Below are positions 1 through 5,135 of a stretch of DNA of 5,135 bases, piece after piece. Numbering within the stretch: the stretch's first letter is position 1; each line of letters opens with the position of its first letter. The stretch comes from Paracoccaceae bacterium (GTDB taxonomy: Bacteria; Pseudomonadota; Alphaproteobacteria; Rhodobacterales; Rhodobacteraceae), in the NCBI GenBank assembly GCA_002401945.1, contig NVUP01000002.1, positions 228,969 to 234,103 on the forward strand, read 5' to 3'. The notes under the pieces were generated by a model. That model did not search any database, was not told the origin of the DNA, and saw only the letters and a list, made by a program, of their open reading frames with translations. The translations under genes and the position numbers were made by a program.

Positions 1-14
1 CACAGTATACGTAG

Positions 15-34
15 GGTGTGTGCTTGCACGCACC
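15..34 (+). other. Imperfect inverted repeat / possible leader hairpin upstream of fumarylacetoacetase
   Basis: The arms at 15-22 and 27-34 pair over 8 positions, with one G-T (G-U in RNA) pair at 19/30 and a CTTG loop. The repeat lies 7 bases upstream of the Shine-Dalgarno site at 42-47. No T-run follows, so it is not a convincing intrinsic terminator for an upstream gene. It could be a leader hairpin or a chance repeat in a short GT/AC-rich stretch. The upstream gene is outside the window, so its context cannot be judged. Confidence 0.3.
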
Positions 35-41
35 ACCCAAC

Positions 42-47
42 AAAGGA
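42..47 (+). promoter_or_regulatory. Ribosome binding site deciding the fumarylacetoacetase start
   Basis: AAAGGA ends 7 bases before the ATG at 55. It supports that start over the in-frame GTG at 16. The reading frame is open all the way to the window edge, but the residues encoded upstream of 55 (starting CACTHHPTK) do not look like part of a fumarylacetoacetase. Confidence 0.65.
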
Positions 48-54
48 ACCGCGC

Positions 55-1308
55 ATGTCATTGATGAAAAGCTGGGTGGCCTCGGCCAACGACGCCAATC
101 ACCCCTTCCCGCTGAACAACCTGCCTTATGGCGTTTTTTCTACCGGCGACAACGACCCGCGCTGTGGCGTGGCGATTGGCGACATGATCCTGGATATGCA
201 GGTGGCTGAAGAAAGTGGCCTGATCGCTTTGACCGATGATCCGCTGTTTGATGTGCCGTTTTGGAACGCCCTGATGGAGGAAGGCCCCGCAGTTTGGGCC
301 GCCCTGCGTGCACGGCTGGTGGCGCTGTTGGGCAAGGGTGCTGGTGAGCAGAGCAAAGTGGAGCCACTGTTGGTTCCAATGGCGGATGCCGAGCTCCACA
401 TGCCGTTTGCGGTCAGCGAATACACCGATTTCTATGCCGGCATGCAACACGCCAAGAACATGGGCGCGATCCTGCGTGGCTCGCCCGATCTGCCTGCCAA
501 CTGGCTGCACATTCCAATCGGTTACAATGGCCGCGCCTCCTCTGTGGTTGTCTCTGGCACTGACCTTCACCGCCCAAATGGTCAAATCAAAGCACCCGAC
601 GCCGAGATGCCCAGCTTTGGTCCTAGCAAACGGCTGGATATCGAGCTGGAAATGGGCGCCATTGTTGGCACCGGATCTGAGCTGGGTCAGCCGATCACAG
701 TCGATCAGGCTGATGCGATGATCTTTGGATACGTGCTGCTGAACGATTGGTCGGCCCGCGACATCCAGGGTTGGGAATACCAACCGCTGGGCCCGTTCCA
801 GGGCAAGGCCTTTGGCACCTCAATCTCGCCGTGGATTGTCACCGCGGCGGCGCTGGACCAGTTCCGTACCCCAACCCCGCCACGTGAGAAAGAGCTATTG
901 CCCTATCTCAGAGGCTCCAAGGACGGGTTGTACAACATCGAGCTTGAGGTGCTGATGCAGCCCGAAGGGGCCGAAAAACCCACATCTCTCAGCAAGACAA
1001 ATTACAGCCGTATGTATTACTCGGCAGCTGAACAGCTGTGCCACCACGCCAGTGGCGGTTGCGAGATGAACAGCGGCGATCTGCTCGGCTCAGGCACCAT
1101 CTCCGGCCCCGACCGCTCCGAGTTCGGCTCGCTGATGGAGCTAAGCTGGGCCGGGCGCGAACCCTTCACCCTCGACAGTGGCGAGACCCGTGGCTTCATC
1201 GAGGACGGCGATACGCTGACCCTGCGCGGCCATGCCCAGGGCAATGGTTTCCGCATTGGTTTTGGCGATTGCACTGGCAAAATCCTGCCCGCGAAAAGCT
1301 GGGGCTAA
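55..1308 (+). CDS. fahA: Fumarylacetoacetase (fumarylacetoacetate hydrolase)
   Basis: Cytoplasmic enzyme that hydrolyses the carbon-carbon bond of 4-fumarylacetoacetate to fumarate and acetoacetate, the final step of the homogentisate pathway for tyrosine, phenylalanine and related aromatics. The 417-residue product matches the usual length of about 420. An N-terminal SH3-like domain (roughly residues 15-115) precedes the catalytic FAH fold (about 120-415). By recalled alignment with mammalian FAH, metal ligands are D125 (YTDFYAGMQHA), E197 and E199 (LDIELEMG) and D231 (NDWSARDIQGWEY). The general base is H132; other active-site residues are R235, Q238, K251, T348 (GSGTISG) and E362 (LMELSW). 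All are present, so the enzyme should be active. The ATG at 55 is chosen from the Shine-Dalgarno site at 42-47 and from the N-terminus (LMKSWVASAN...FPLNNLPYGVF), which fits the family. It is first of four closely packed genes; the next begins after 4 bases. The dioxygenase and isomerase preceding it in the pathway are not in the window. Identity is very secure. Confidence 0.97.
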   Translation: MSLMKSWVASANDANHPFPLNNLPYGVFSTGDNDPRCGVAIGDMILDMQVAEESGLIALTDDPLFDVPFWNALMEEGPAVWAALRARLVALLGKGAGEQSKVEPLLVPMADAELHMPFAVSEYTDFYAGMQHAKNMGAILRGSPDLPANWLHIPIGYNGRASSVVVSGTDLHRPNGQIKAPDAEMPSFGPSKRLDIELEMGAIVGTGSELGQPITVDQADAMIFGYVLLNDWSARDIQGWEYQPLGPFQGKAFGTSISPWIVTAAALDQFRTPTPPREKELLPYLRGSKDGLYNIELEVLMQPEGAEKPTSLSKTNYSRMYYSAAEQLCHHASGGCEMNSGDLLGSGTISGPDRSEFGSLMELSWAGREPFTLDSGETRGFIEDGDTLTLRGHAQGNGFRIGFGDCTGKILPAKSWG

Positions 1309-1312
1309 AATC

Positions 1313-1672
1313 ATGCCGCTGGCGCTTGACCATATCCAGATTGCCATTCCCAAAGGGGGCGAGGATCAGTGTCGCGCCTTTTGGGAGCAGCTGGTTGGCC
1401 TGCGCGAGATCCCCAAGCCCGAAGCGCTGCAAGCGCGTGGCGGGCTTTGGTATGCGCTGATGGGCAGCGAGCTGCACCTTGGCGTCGACCAACCGTTTGC
1501 CCCGGCGCTAAAAGCGCATCCGGGCTTTCGCACCACCGAGATCACCGCGCTTGCCGCGCGATTTGAAACCGAAGGTCACCCGCTGACCTGGGACACCGCA
1601 ATAAGGGGACGCAAACGGTTCTTTACCAAAGACCCGTTTGGCAACCGTCTCGAATTCCTGCAAGAGGACTAA
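1313..1672 (+). CDS. VOC (glyoxalase/bleomycin-resistance/dioxygenase fold) family protein
   Basis: Small cytoplasmic protein of 119 residues, the length of a single VOC chain with two beta-alpha-beta-beta-beta modules that usually dimerises. The first module opens with LALDHIQIAIP (H7) and closes with SELHLGV (E53, H55). The second opens near KAHPGFRT (H69) and closes with the typical KDPFGNRLEFLQ (D107-Q117, E114). H7, H55 or E53, H69 and E114 are at the places where VOC enzymes hold a divalent metal, so a metal site is plausible. The superfamily includes glyoxalase I, fosfomycin-resistance proteins, epimerases and extradiol dioxygenases; the substrate cannot be read from sequence. The start at 1313 lies 4 bases after the fumarylacetoacetase stop, with only a weak GGGG (1301-1304) as ribosome site, which suggests translational coupling. 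Placement in an aromatic-catabolism cluster suggests an isomerase, ring-cleavage or detoxification role. That is inference; the fold assignment is secure. Confidence 0.88.
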   Translation: MPLALDHIQIAIPKGGEDQCRAFWEQLVGLREIPKPEALQARGGLWYALMGSELHLGVDQPFAPALKAHPGFRTTEITALAARFETEGHPLTWDTAIRGRKRFFTKDPFGNRLEFLQED

Positions 1673-1676
1673 CACC

Positions 1677-2627
1677 ATGGCCAAAGCATTTGCGTCCCAA
1701 GGGGACATGGCAGAAAAGAAAATCACCTTCTCGGAGGTCGGCAAAGACATCTATGCCTTCACCGCCGAGGGCGACCCAAATTCAGGTGTCATCATCGGCG
1801 ACGATAGCGTGATGATCATCGAGGCCCAGGCCACTCCGCGGCTGGCCAACAAAGTCATCGACTGCGTGCGCTCTGTCACCGACAAGCCGATCTCCCACGT
1901 TGTGCTGACCCATTACCACGCGGTGCGGGTTCTGGGCGCCTCGGCCTTTGGCGCCGAGCAGATCATTATGGGCGACGCCGCCCGCGCCATGGTTGTTGAA
2001 CGCGGTCAGGAAGATTGGGACAGCGAGTTCCAACGCTTCCCGCGCCTATTTGAGGGCCACGAGAGCATCCCCGGCCTGACCTACCCGACCACCACTTTCA
2101 GCGAAGACATGACCGTCTATCTGGGCAACCGCCGCATTGACCTGATGCATCTGGGCCGCGCCCACACGGCGGGTGATATCGTCATCCACGTGCCGGATGA
2201 AAATGTAATGTTCACTGGTGACATCGTCGAATATCACTCGGCCTGCTATTGTGGTGACGGCCATTTTGGCGACTGGGGCAACACCCTGGACAACATCGCC
2301 GCCTTTGACGTCGACGCCATCGCACCGGGACGCGGCAATGCACTGATTGGCAAAGACATGGTTGCCGCTGCAATTGCAAGCACCCGTGATTTTGTCGACA
2401 GCACCTATCGCCCCGCCGCCAAGGTTGCCGCCCGTAACGGCACCCTGAAAGAGGCCTGGGATGCGGTGCGCGAAGAATGTGATCCAAAGTTCAAGGATTA
2501 CGCGATCTACGAACACTGCCTGCCGTTCAACGTCGCCCGCGCCTTTGACGAGGCCCGCGGCATCGACACCCCGCGCATCTGGACCGCCCAGCGTGATCTG
2601 GAGATGTGGGACGCGTTGCAGGGGTAA
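1677..2627 (+). CDS. MBL-fold metallo-hydrolase-like protein with an altered second metal site
   Basis: Metallo-beta-lactamase-fold protein of 316 residues, without signal peptide or membrane segment, so probably cytoplasmic. The fold is clear: an N-terminal sheet (NSGVIIGDDSVMIIEAQATP, about 35-54), then LTHYHAVRVLGA (77-88), GRAHTAGD (160-167), FTGDIVEYH (179-187) and APGRG (216-220). In the standard family the first of these metal motifs is HxHxDH and the last is PGHG. Here the first two histidines (H79, H81), the later histidine (H163) and the bridging aspartate (D182) remain. The DH pair is V83-R84 and the last histidine is R219. Thus first-zinc ligands are kept and second-zinc ligands are lost. 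A Cys/His-rich stretch follows D182 (H187, C190, C192, H196). The start at 1677 follows AAGAGGA (1662-1668) and lies 4 bases after the VOC stop; an in-frame alternative at 1638 lies inside that gene and has less support. Superfamily members are lactonases, thioesterases, glyoxalase II or oxidoreductases. The reaction here is unknown; a role in the aromatic pathway is inferred from context. Confidence 0.9.
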   Translation: MAKAFASQGDMAEKKITFSEVGKDIYAFTAEGDPNSGVIIGDDSVMIIEAQATPRLANKVIDCVRSVTDKPISHVVLTHYHAVRVLGASAFGAEQIIMGDAARAMVVERGQEDWDSEFQRFPRLFEGHESIPGLTYPTTTFSEDMTVYLGNRRIDLMHLGRAHTAGDIVIHVPDENVMFTGDIVEYHSACYCGDGHFGDWGNTLDNIAAFDVDAIAPGRGNALIGKDMVAAAIASTRDFVDSTYRPAAKVAARNGTLKEAWDAVREECDPKFKDYAIYEHCLPFNVARAFDEARGIDTPRIWTAQRDLEMWDALQG

Positions 2628-2632
2628 GAGTG

Positions 2633-3151
2633 ATGCGTGATCCGTTCCTGACGATGGCCCTCAACAATGCTTGGGCGAATGCTACGCTGTACAGCGCGGT
2701 TGCTCGACTATCTGACGCGGATTTCGCAGCGCGGCGCCCCGGTTTCTTCCCGTCGCTCAGTGCAACACTCAACCATATTTACGAGGTCGACCTCTTTTAT
2801 ATGGACGTGCTGGAGGCAAGCGGAAAGGGGCGGTCAGTTTATGCGCGGAAACACATCGCCAATGTCGCAGATCTGGCCCGCGCTCAGGTCGAGGTGGACC
2901 TGCGGCTGACGAGGTTCTGCAAAACTCTGAACCCAGTGGTTCTAGAGGAGTCGCGTGACACAGAACGTCAAGACGGCATGGTACAGGAACAGGTGGGCGC
3001 CCTATTGTTGCATCTGTTCCAACACCAAATCCATCACCGAGGGCAGGCGCATACAATGGTGGCTGAGGCTGGCATCGCTCCGCCGCAACTGGACGACTTC
3101 CACCTGGAATATGGCCGCGCGCCCGACGCGCGAGCCTATTTCCCCTCCTGA
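2633..3151 (+). CDS. DinB-superfamily putative metal-dependent (thiol-using) enzyme
   Basis: Product of 172 residues, the usual size for the DinB/YfiT four-helix-bundle superfamily. The metal triad is visible: H48 in SATLNHIYEVD, and H131 and H135 in HLFQHQIHHRGQ, the characteristic HxxxHRGQ ending. The N-terminal helix has NNAWAN (11-16), typical of the family. Known relatives include mycothiol-dependent maleylpyruvate isomerase and bacillithiol transferase; the name DinB comes from a DNA-damage-inducible Bacillus gene, and most members are uncharacterised. The ATG at 2633 is chosen because AGGGG (2620-2624) lies 8 bases upstream and the gene then begins 5 bases after the MBL stop. In-frame GTG codons at 2606 and 2630 are possible but less favoured. 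It ends the first gene block. A perfect 12-base palindrome (3145-3156) straddles the stop codon; its arms could form only a short stem and no T-run follows. Its position beside fumarylacetoacetase makes a thiol-dependent isomerase or transferase role thinkable, but unproven. Confidence 0.9.
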   Translation: MRDPFLTMALNNAWANATLYSAVARLSDADFAARRPGFFPSLSATLNHIYEVDLFYMDVLEASGKGRSVYARKHIANVADLARAQVEVDLRLTRFCKTLNPVVLEESRDTERQDGMVQEQVGALLLHLFQHQIHHRGQAHTMVAEAGIAPPQLDDFHLEYGRAPDARAYFPS

Positions 3152-3276
3152 AGGAGCGGCAACCCAAAACCGCAAATATACCGCCCCAAAGCGAAAAAAA
3201 TGCCAAATTATCAGATGAAAGGCATTGATCCAGATCGTGTCGCCTTGGCCGGAATAATGAGAAAATAAGCCAATAG

Positions 3277-3298
3277 TCCCGGCGGCCTGTCGCCGGGA
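3277..3298. terminator. Perfect GC-rich stem-loop, possible terminator or leader hairpin
   Basis: TCCCGGCG (3277-3284) and CGCCGGGA (3291-3298) form a perfect 8-bp stem around the 6-base loop GCCTGT. It lies 125 bases after the DinB-family gene and 47 bases before the hydroxylase start. There is no T-run on either side in either direction, so it is not a textbook intrinsic terminator. It could be a terminator without a U-tract, an RNA 3'-end stabiliser, or a hairpin in the hydroxylase leader. The stem itself is certain; its role is not. Confidence 0.4.
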
Positions 3299-3309
3299 AA
3301 CAATCGAAT

Positions 3310-3324
3310 TGTGCCTATGGCACA
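3310..3324. promoter_or_regulatory. Perfect 6-3-6 palindrome, candidate operator of the hydroxylase gene
   Basis: TGTGCC-TAT-GGCACA is a perfect inverted repeat with a 3-base centre, lying 21 bases upstream of the hydroxylase ATG and 8 bases before its Shine-Dalgarno site. Its size and symmetry suit a dimeric repressor such as a GntR-, IclR- or MarR-type regulator, all common in aromatic catabolism. A weaker repeat, CAAT-CGA-ATTG (3301-3311), overlaps its left edge. No regulator gene is in the window and I do not recognise the motif as a named consensus. Alternatively it could act as an RNA hairpin near the translation start. Confidence 0.4.
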
Positions 3325-3332
3325 TCCATCTT

Positions 3333-3340
3333 GGGAGGAG
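3333..3340 (+). promoter_or_regulatory. Strong ribosome binding site of the hydroxylase gene
   Basis: GGGAGGAG ends 5 bases before the ATG at 3346. It is the strongest Shine-Dalgarno match in the window and fixes the start at 3346. An in-frame TTG at 3331 would place this site inside the coding sequence and is rejected. Confidence 0.8.
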
Positions 3341-3345
3341 ACCAG

Positions 3346-4956
3346 ATGAACAAAATCTTTGAAACTCCGATCTACCCCTATGTAGGTCATCCGGATCAGG
3401 ACGCCGCAGCGCCCGTGCGCCACAAGGTGATTGTCATTGGCGCTGGCCCAGTTGGGCTGGCCGCGGCGATCGATCTGGCTCAGCAGGGCATCGAGGTTGT
3501 GGTGCTGGACGACAACGACAAGGTCAGCTTTGGCTCGCGGGCTATCTGCTTTGCCAAACGCACTTTGGAAATTGCCGAGCGGCTGGGCTGCGACCAACCC
3601 ATGGTCGACAAGGGCGTGCAGTGGAACGTCGGCAAGGTGTTCTTTGACGACCGCGAAGTCTATAATTTCAACCTACTGTCCGAGCAGGGCCATAAGCAGC
3701 CCGCCTTTATCAACCTTCAGCAATATTACTTTGAAGAATACCTGGTGAACCGGGTGCGCGAGTTGCAGGCGACAGGCGCGCCGATTGAAATTCGCGGGCG
3801 CAACAAGGTGTCAGCCATTGGCACCCACCCGGATCATGTCACCATCGAGATTGATACCCCCGAGGGCACCTATAATCTGGAAGCCGACTGGCTGATCGCC
3901 TGTGATGGGGCGGGCTCGCCCACGCGGTCCATGCTGGGTTTGGATTTTGTTGGCCGGGTGTTTGAAGATAACTTCCTCATTGCCGATGTGGTGATGGAGG
4001 CTGATTTCCCCACCGAGCGCTGGTTCTGGTTTGACCCCCCCTTCAACAAGGGCCAATCGGCGTTGTTGCACAAACAGCCAGACGGTGTCTGGCGCATTGA
4101 TCTGCAACTGGGGTGGGACATCGACAAGGAACGGGAAAAACGTCCCGAGAACGTCATCCCGCGCCTAAAGGAAATGCTGGGAGATGACGTTGAATTTGAG
4201 CTGGAGTGGGTCTCGATCTACACCTTCCAATGTCGCCGAATGGAGCGATTCCGCCATGGTCGGGTGTTGTTTGCCGGCGATGCCGCACATCAGGTCAGCC
4301 CGTTTGGCGCCCGAGGGGCCAACTCGGGCCTGCAAGACACCGACAACCTGTGCTGGAAGCTGAAACTGGTTATCGAAGGCAAATCCCCGGAGAGCCTGCT
4401 GGACAGTTATAACGTTGAGCGCATTCAAGGCGCCGAAGAAAACATTCTCAACTCCAGCCGCTCGACTGATTTCATCACCCCCAAATCAGACATGTCCCGC
4501 ATCCTGCGCGACGCGGTTCTGGACCTGTCCGAGCATTTTGAATTTGCCCGGCCACTGGTCAATTCAGGGCGGCTGTCGGTGCCCTGCATCTATGACGGCT
4601 CATCGCTGAATTCTGCGGATGCGCTAGAGGGCCCCGCCCGCAGCCGCCCCGGTTCGGTCTGCCCTGACGTGCCCCTAGGTGACGGATTTCTGCTGCCCCA
4701 ATTGGCTGACAAGTTCACCCTGCTGACCATTGATGCGGATGCGCCCGAGGTCATTGAGGAAAGCGGCATTACAGTGGAGCGGCTGGCGCTATCCGTCAGT
4801 GATGACAAAACGCTGGCACTAAAAGACCGCTATCTGGGCGACTGCCCCAGCGGTGTTTATTTGATCCGTCCCGATCAGCACATCGCCGCCCGCCGCCCCA
4901 GCTTTGATGAAAACCAGTTCCGCGCCGCCATCCGCCGCGCCAGTGGCCAGGAGTAA
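3346..4956 (+). CDS. FAD-dependent aromatic hydroxylase (class A flavoprotein monooxygenase, PheA/TfdB/MhpA type)
   Basis: Cytoplasmic flavoprotein of 536 residues, expected to add one oxygen atom to a phenolic ring using NAD(P)H and O2. After a 26-residue lead, the Rossmann dinucleotide motif is VIVIGAGPVGLAAA (28-41, GAGPVG at 32-37), with D55 near the strand-2 end. SRAICFAKRTLEI (64-76) matches the FAD-contact segment of phenol-hydroxylase-like enzymes. The DG motif is IACDGAGSPTR (184-194) and the GD motif GRVLFAGDAAHQVSPFGARG (305-324, D312), followed by the helix with NSGLQDTDNLCWKL (326-339). From about residue 435 there is a thioredoxin-like C-terminal domain typical of the 2,4-dichlorophenol hydroxylase/phenol hydroxylase/3-(3-hydroxyphenyl)propionate hydroxylase group, ending with VYLIRPDQHIAARRP (504-518). 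No key motif is missing. The start at 3346 follows a strong ribosome site. Substrate is not readable; with fumarylacetoacetase nearby, a hydroxylation feeding a homogentisate- or gentisate-like intermediate is plausible. A 4-base gap leads into the DUF2783-type gene. Confidence 0.93.
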   Translation: MNKIFETPIYPYVGHPDQDAAAPVRHKVIVIGAGPVGLAAAIDLAQQGIEVVVLDDNDKVSFGSRAICFAKRTLEIAERLGCDQPMVDKGVQWNVGKVFFDDREVYNFNLLSEQGHKQPAFINLQQYYFEEYLVNRVRELQATGAPIEIRGRNKVSAIGTHPDHVTIEIDTPEGTYNLEADWLIACDGAGSPTRSMLGLDFVGRVFEDNFLIADVVMEADFPTERWFWFDPPFNKGQSALLHKQPDGVWRIDLQLGWDIDKEREKRPENVIPRLKEMLGDDVEFELEWVSIYTFQCRRMERFRHGRVLFAGDAAHQVSPFGARGANSGLQDTDNLCWKLKLVIEGKSPESLLDSYNVERIQGAEENILNSSRSTDFITPKSDMSRILRDAVLDLSEHFEFARPLVNSGRLSVPCIYDGSSLNSADALEGPARSRPGSVCPDVPLGDGFLLPQLADKFTLLTIDADAPEVIEESGITVERLALSVSDDKTLALKDRYLGDCPSGVYLIRPDQHIAARRPSFDENQFRAAIRRASGQE

Positions 4957-4960
4957 GCCG

Positions 4961-5135
4961 ATGTCCGACCAACTGACCCTGACCCCGAATATTGATGGGG
5001 CCGATGATTTCTATGCGGAGTTTCTGGCCACTCACGAGGGCCTCAGCAAAGGTGACAGCGACGCGTTGAACGCGCGGCTGGTGCTGGTGCTGGCCAACCA
5101 GATAGGAAACCGCGCGATCCTGACTCAGGCGCTGG
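4961..5135 (+). CDS. DUF2783-type small protein, 3' end beyond window
   Basis: Partial gene: 58 codons are present before the window ends, with no stop. The ATG at 4961 follows AGGAG (4949-4953), which sits in the last codons of the hydroxylase gene; the 4-base gap implies translational coupling. The product begins SDQLTLTPNIDGADDFYAEF and continues through ATHEGLSKGDSDALNARLVL to VLANQIGNRAILTQAL. The pattern LTPNI..DDFYAEF..THEGLS...S.ALNARLVL.LANQIG matches my memory of the DUF2783 family, short proteins of roughly 60-70 residues, so only a few residues are probably missing. No signal peptide, membrane helix, cysteine or metal motif is seen; the chain looks helical and acidic at its N-terminus. 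The function is unknown. Tight coupling to a flavin hydroxylase suggests a partner, stabiliser or regulatory subunit, which is inference only. Confidence 0.82.
   Translation, partial: MSDQLTLTPNIDGADDFYAEFLATHEGLSKGDSDALNARLVLVLANQIGNRAILTQAL

Larger units (their letters stand above)
3152..3345 (+). other. Intergenic regulatory region between the two gene blocks
   Basis: This 194-base stretch is the only sizeable non-coding gap. It holds no convincing open reading frame or RNA gene. The left part (about 3165-3275) is relatively A-rich, with a run of seven A at 3194-3200. The right part has three inverted repeats in close succession (3277-3298, 3301-3311, 3310-3324) followed by a strong ribosome binding site. 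I could not pick out a sigma-70-like -35/-10 pair with acceptable spacing, so the promoter of the hydroxylase gene, if present here, is not located. The gap suggests that the hydroxylase and its small neighbour can be transcribed separately from the upstream four genes. Confidence 0.6.

Noticed and set aside
58..783. Long open frame of 241 codons on the minus strand opposite fumarylacetoacetase
   Set aside because: It lies fully antisense to a gene with every catalytic residue conserved. Its translation has no recognisable domain; such shadows are common in high-G+C coding DNA.
1038..1460. Plus-strand open frame spanning the end of fumarylacetoacetase and start of the VOC gene
   Set aside because: Arg-rich translation typical of an out-of-frame reading, overlapping two well-supported genes in another frame.
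1923..1928. Sequencing error as the cause of the altered HxHxDH motif
   Set aside because: The reading frame is intact, both codons differ from Asp and His by more than a trivial slip, and an independent third ligand (R219) is also changed; together this fits a real variant better than an error.
2046..2516. Minus-strand open frame of 156 codons opposite the MBL-fold gene
   Set aside because: Antisense to a clearly real gene, low-complexity Gly/Val/Asp-rich translation, no ribosome site or family resemblance seen.
3145..3156. CTCCTGAAGGAG palindrome over the DinB-type stop codon as a terminator
   Set aside because: The stem is only about 4 bp once a feasible loop is allowed and no T-run follows, so a terminator is not supported.
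2955..3218. Open frame running from the DinB-type gene into the intergenic region
   Set aside because: Most of it overlaps the DinB-type gene out of frame; the remainder has no family resemblance or ribosome site.
3225..3277. Candidate -35 boxes TTGATC (3225) and TTGGCC (3245) with -10-like AATAAT or AATAGT downstream
   Set aside because: The spacings (about 21-22 bases) are wrong for a sigma-70-type promoter, so no promoter is called.

Overview
The window reads as a compact catabolic gene cluster from an alphaproteobacterium, most likely a Rhodobacterales (Roseobacter-type) bacterium. That assignment is an inference from moderately high G+C, codon choice, short gene-to-gene spacing and the overall flavour of the proteins; no rRNA or other taxonomic marker is present. 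All six genes are on the + strand and cover nearly the whole window. No tRNA, rRNA, CRISPR array, insertion sequence or integrase is visible.

Layout. Positions 1-54 are a short leader with a small inverted repeat and a Shine-Dalgarno site. Four tightly packed genes follow: fumarylacetoacetase (55-1308), a small VOC/glyoxalase-fold protein (1313-1672), a metallo-beta-lactamase-fold protein (1677-2627) and a DinB-superfamily protein (2633-3151). The gaps between them are only 4, 4 and 5 bases, so they look like one operon. A 194-base intergenic region (3152-3345) then carries three adjacent inverted repeats just upstream of a strong ribosome binding site. It is followed by a class A FAD-dependent aromatic hydroxylase (3346-4956) and, 4 bases later, a small DUF2783-type protein cut off by the window end (4961-5135).

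How the genes may work together. Fumarylacetoacetase performs the last step of the homogentisate pathway (tyrosine, phenylalanine and phenylacetate-type aromatics), giving fumarate and acetoacetate. A flavin hydroxylase of the phenol hydroxylase/TfdB/MhpA type in the same cluster suggests an aromatic substrate is ring-hydroxylated to feed a hydroquinone-type ring-cleavage route. The ring-cleavage dioxygenase and the usual zeta-class glutathione-transferase isomerase are not in the window. The VOC, MBL, DinB and DUF2783 proteins have no assigned step and are the accessory, poorly understood part of the cluster.

The most notable single observation is in the MBL-fold protein. Every residue expected to bind the second zinc is replaced (V83, R84, R219), while every first-site ligand (H79, H81, H163, D182) is kept. 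The pattern is selective rather than random decay, and it suggests a mononuclear or repurposed enzyme.
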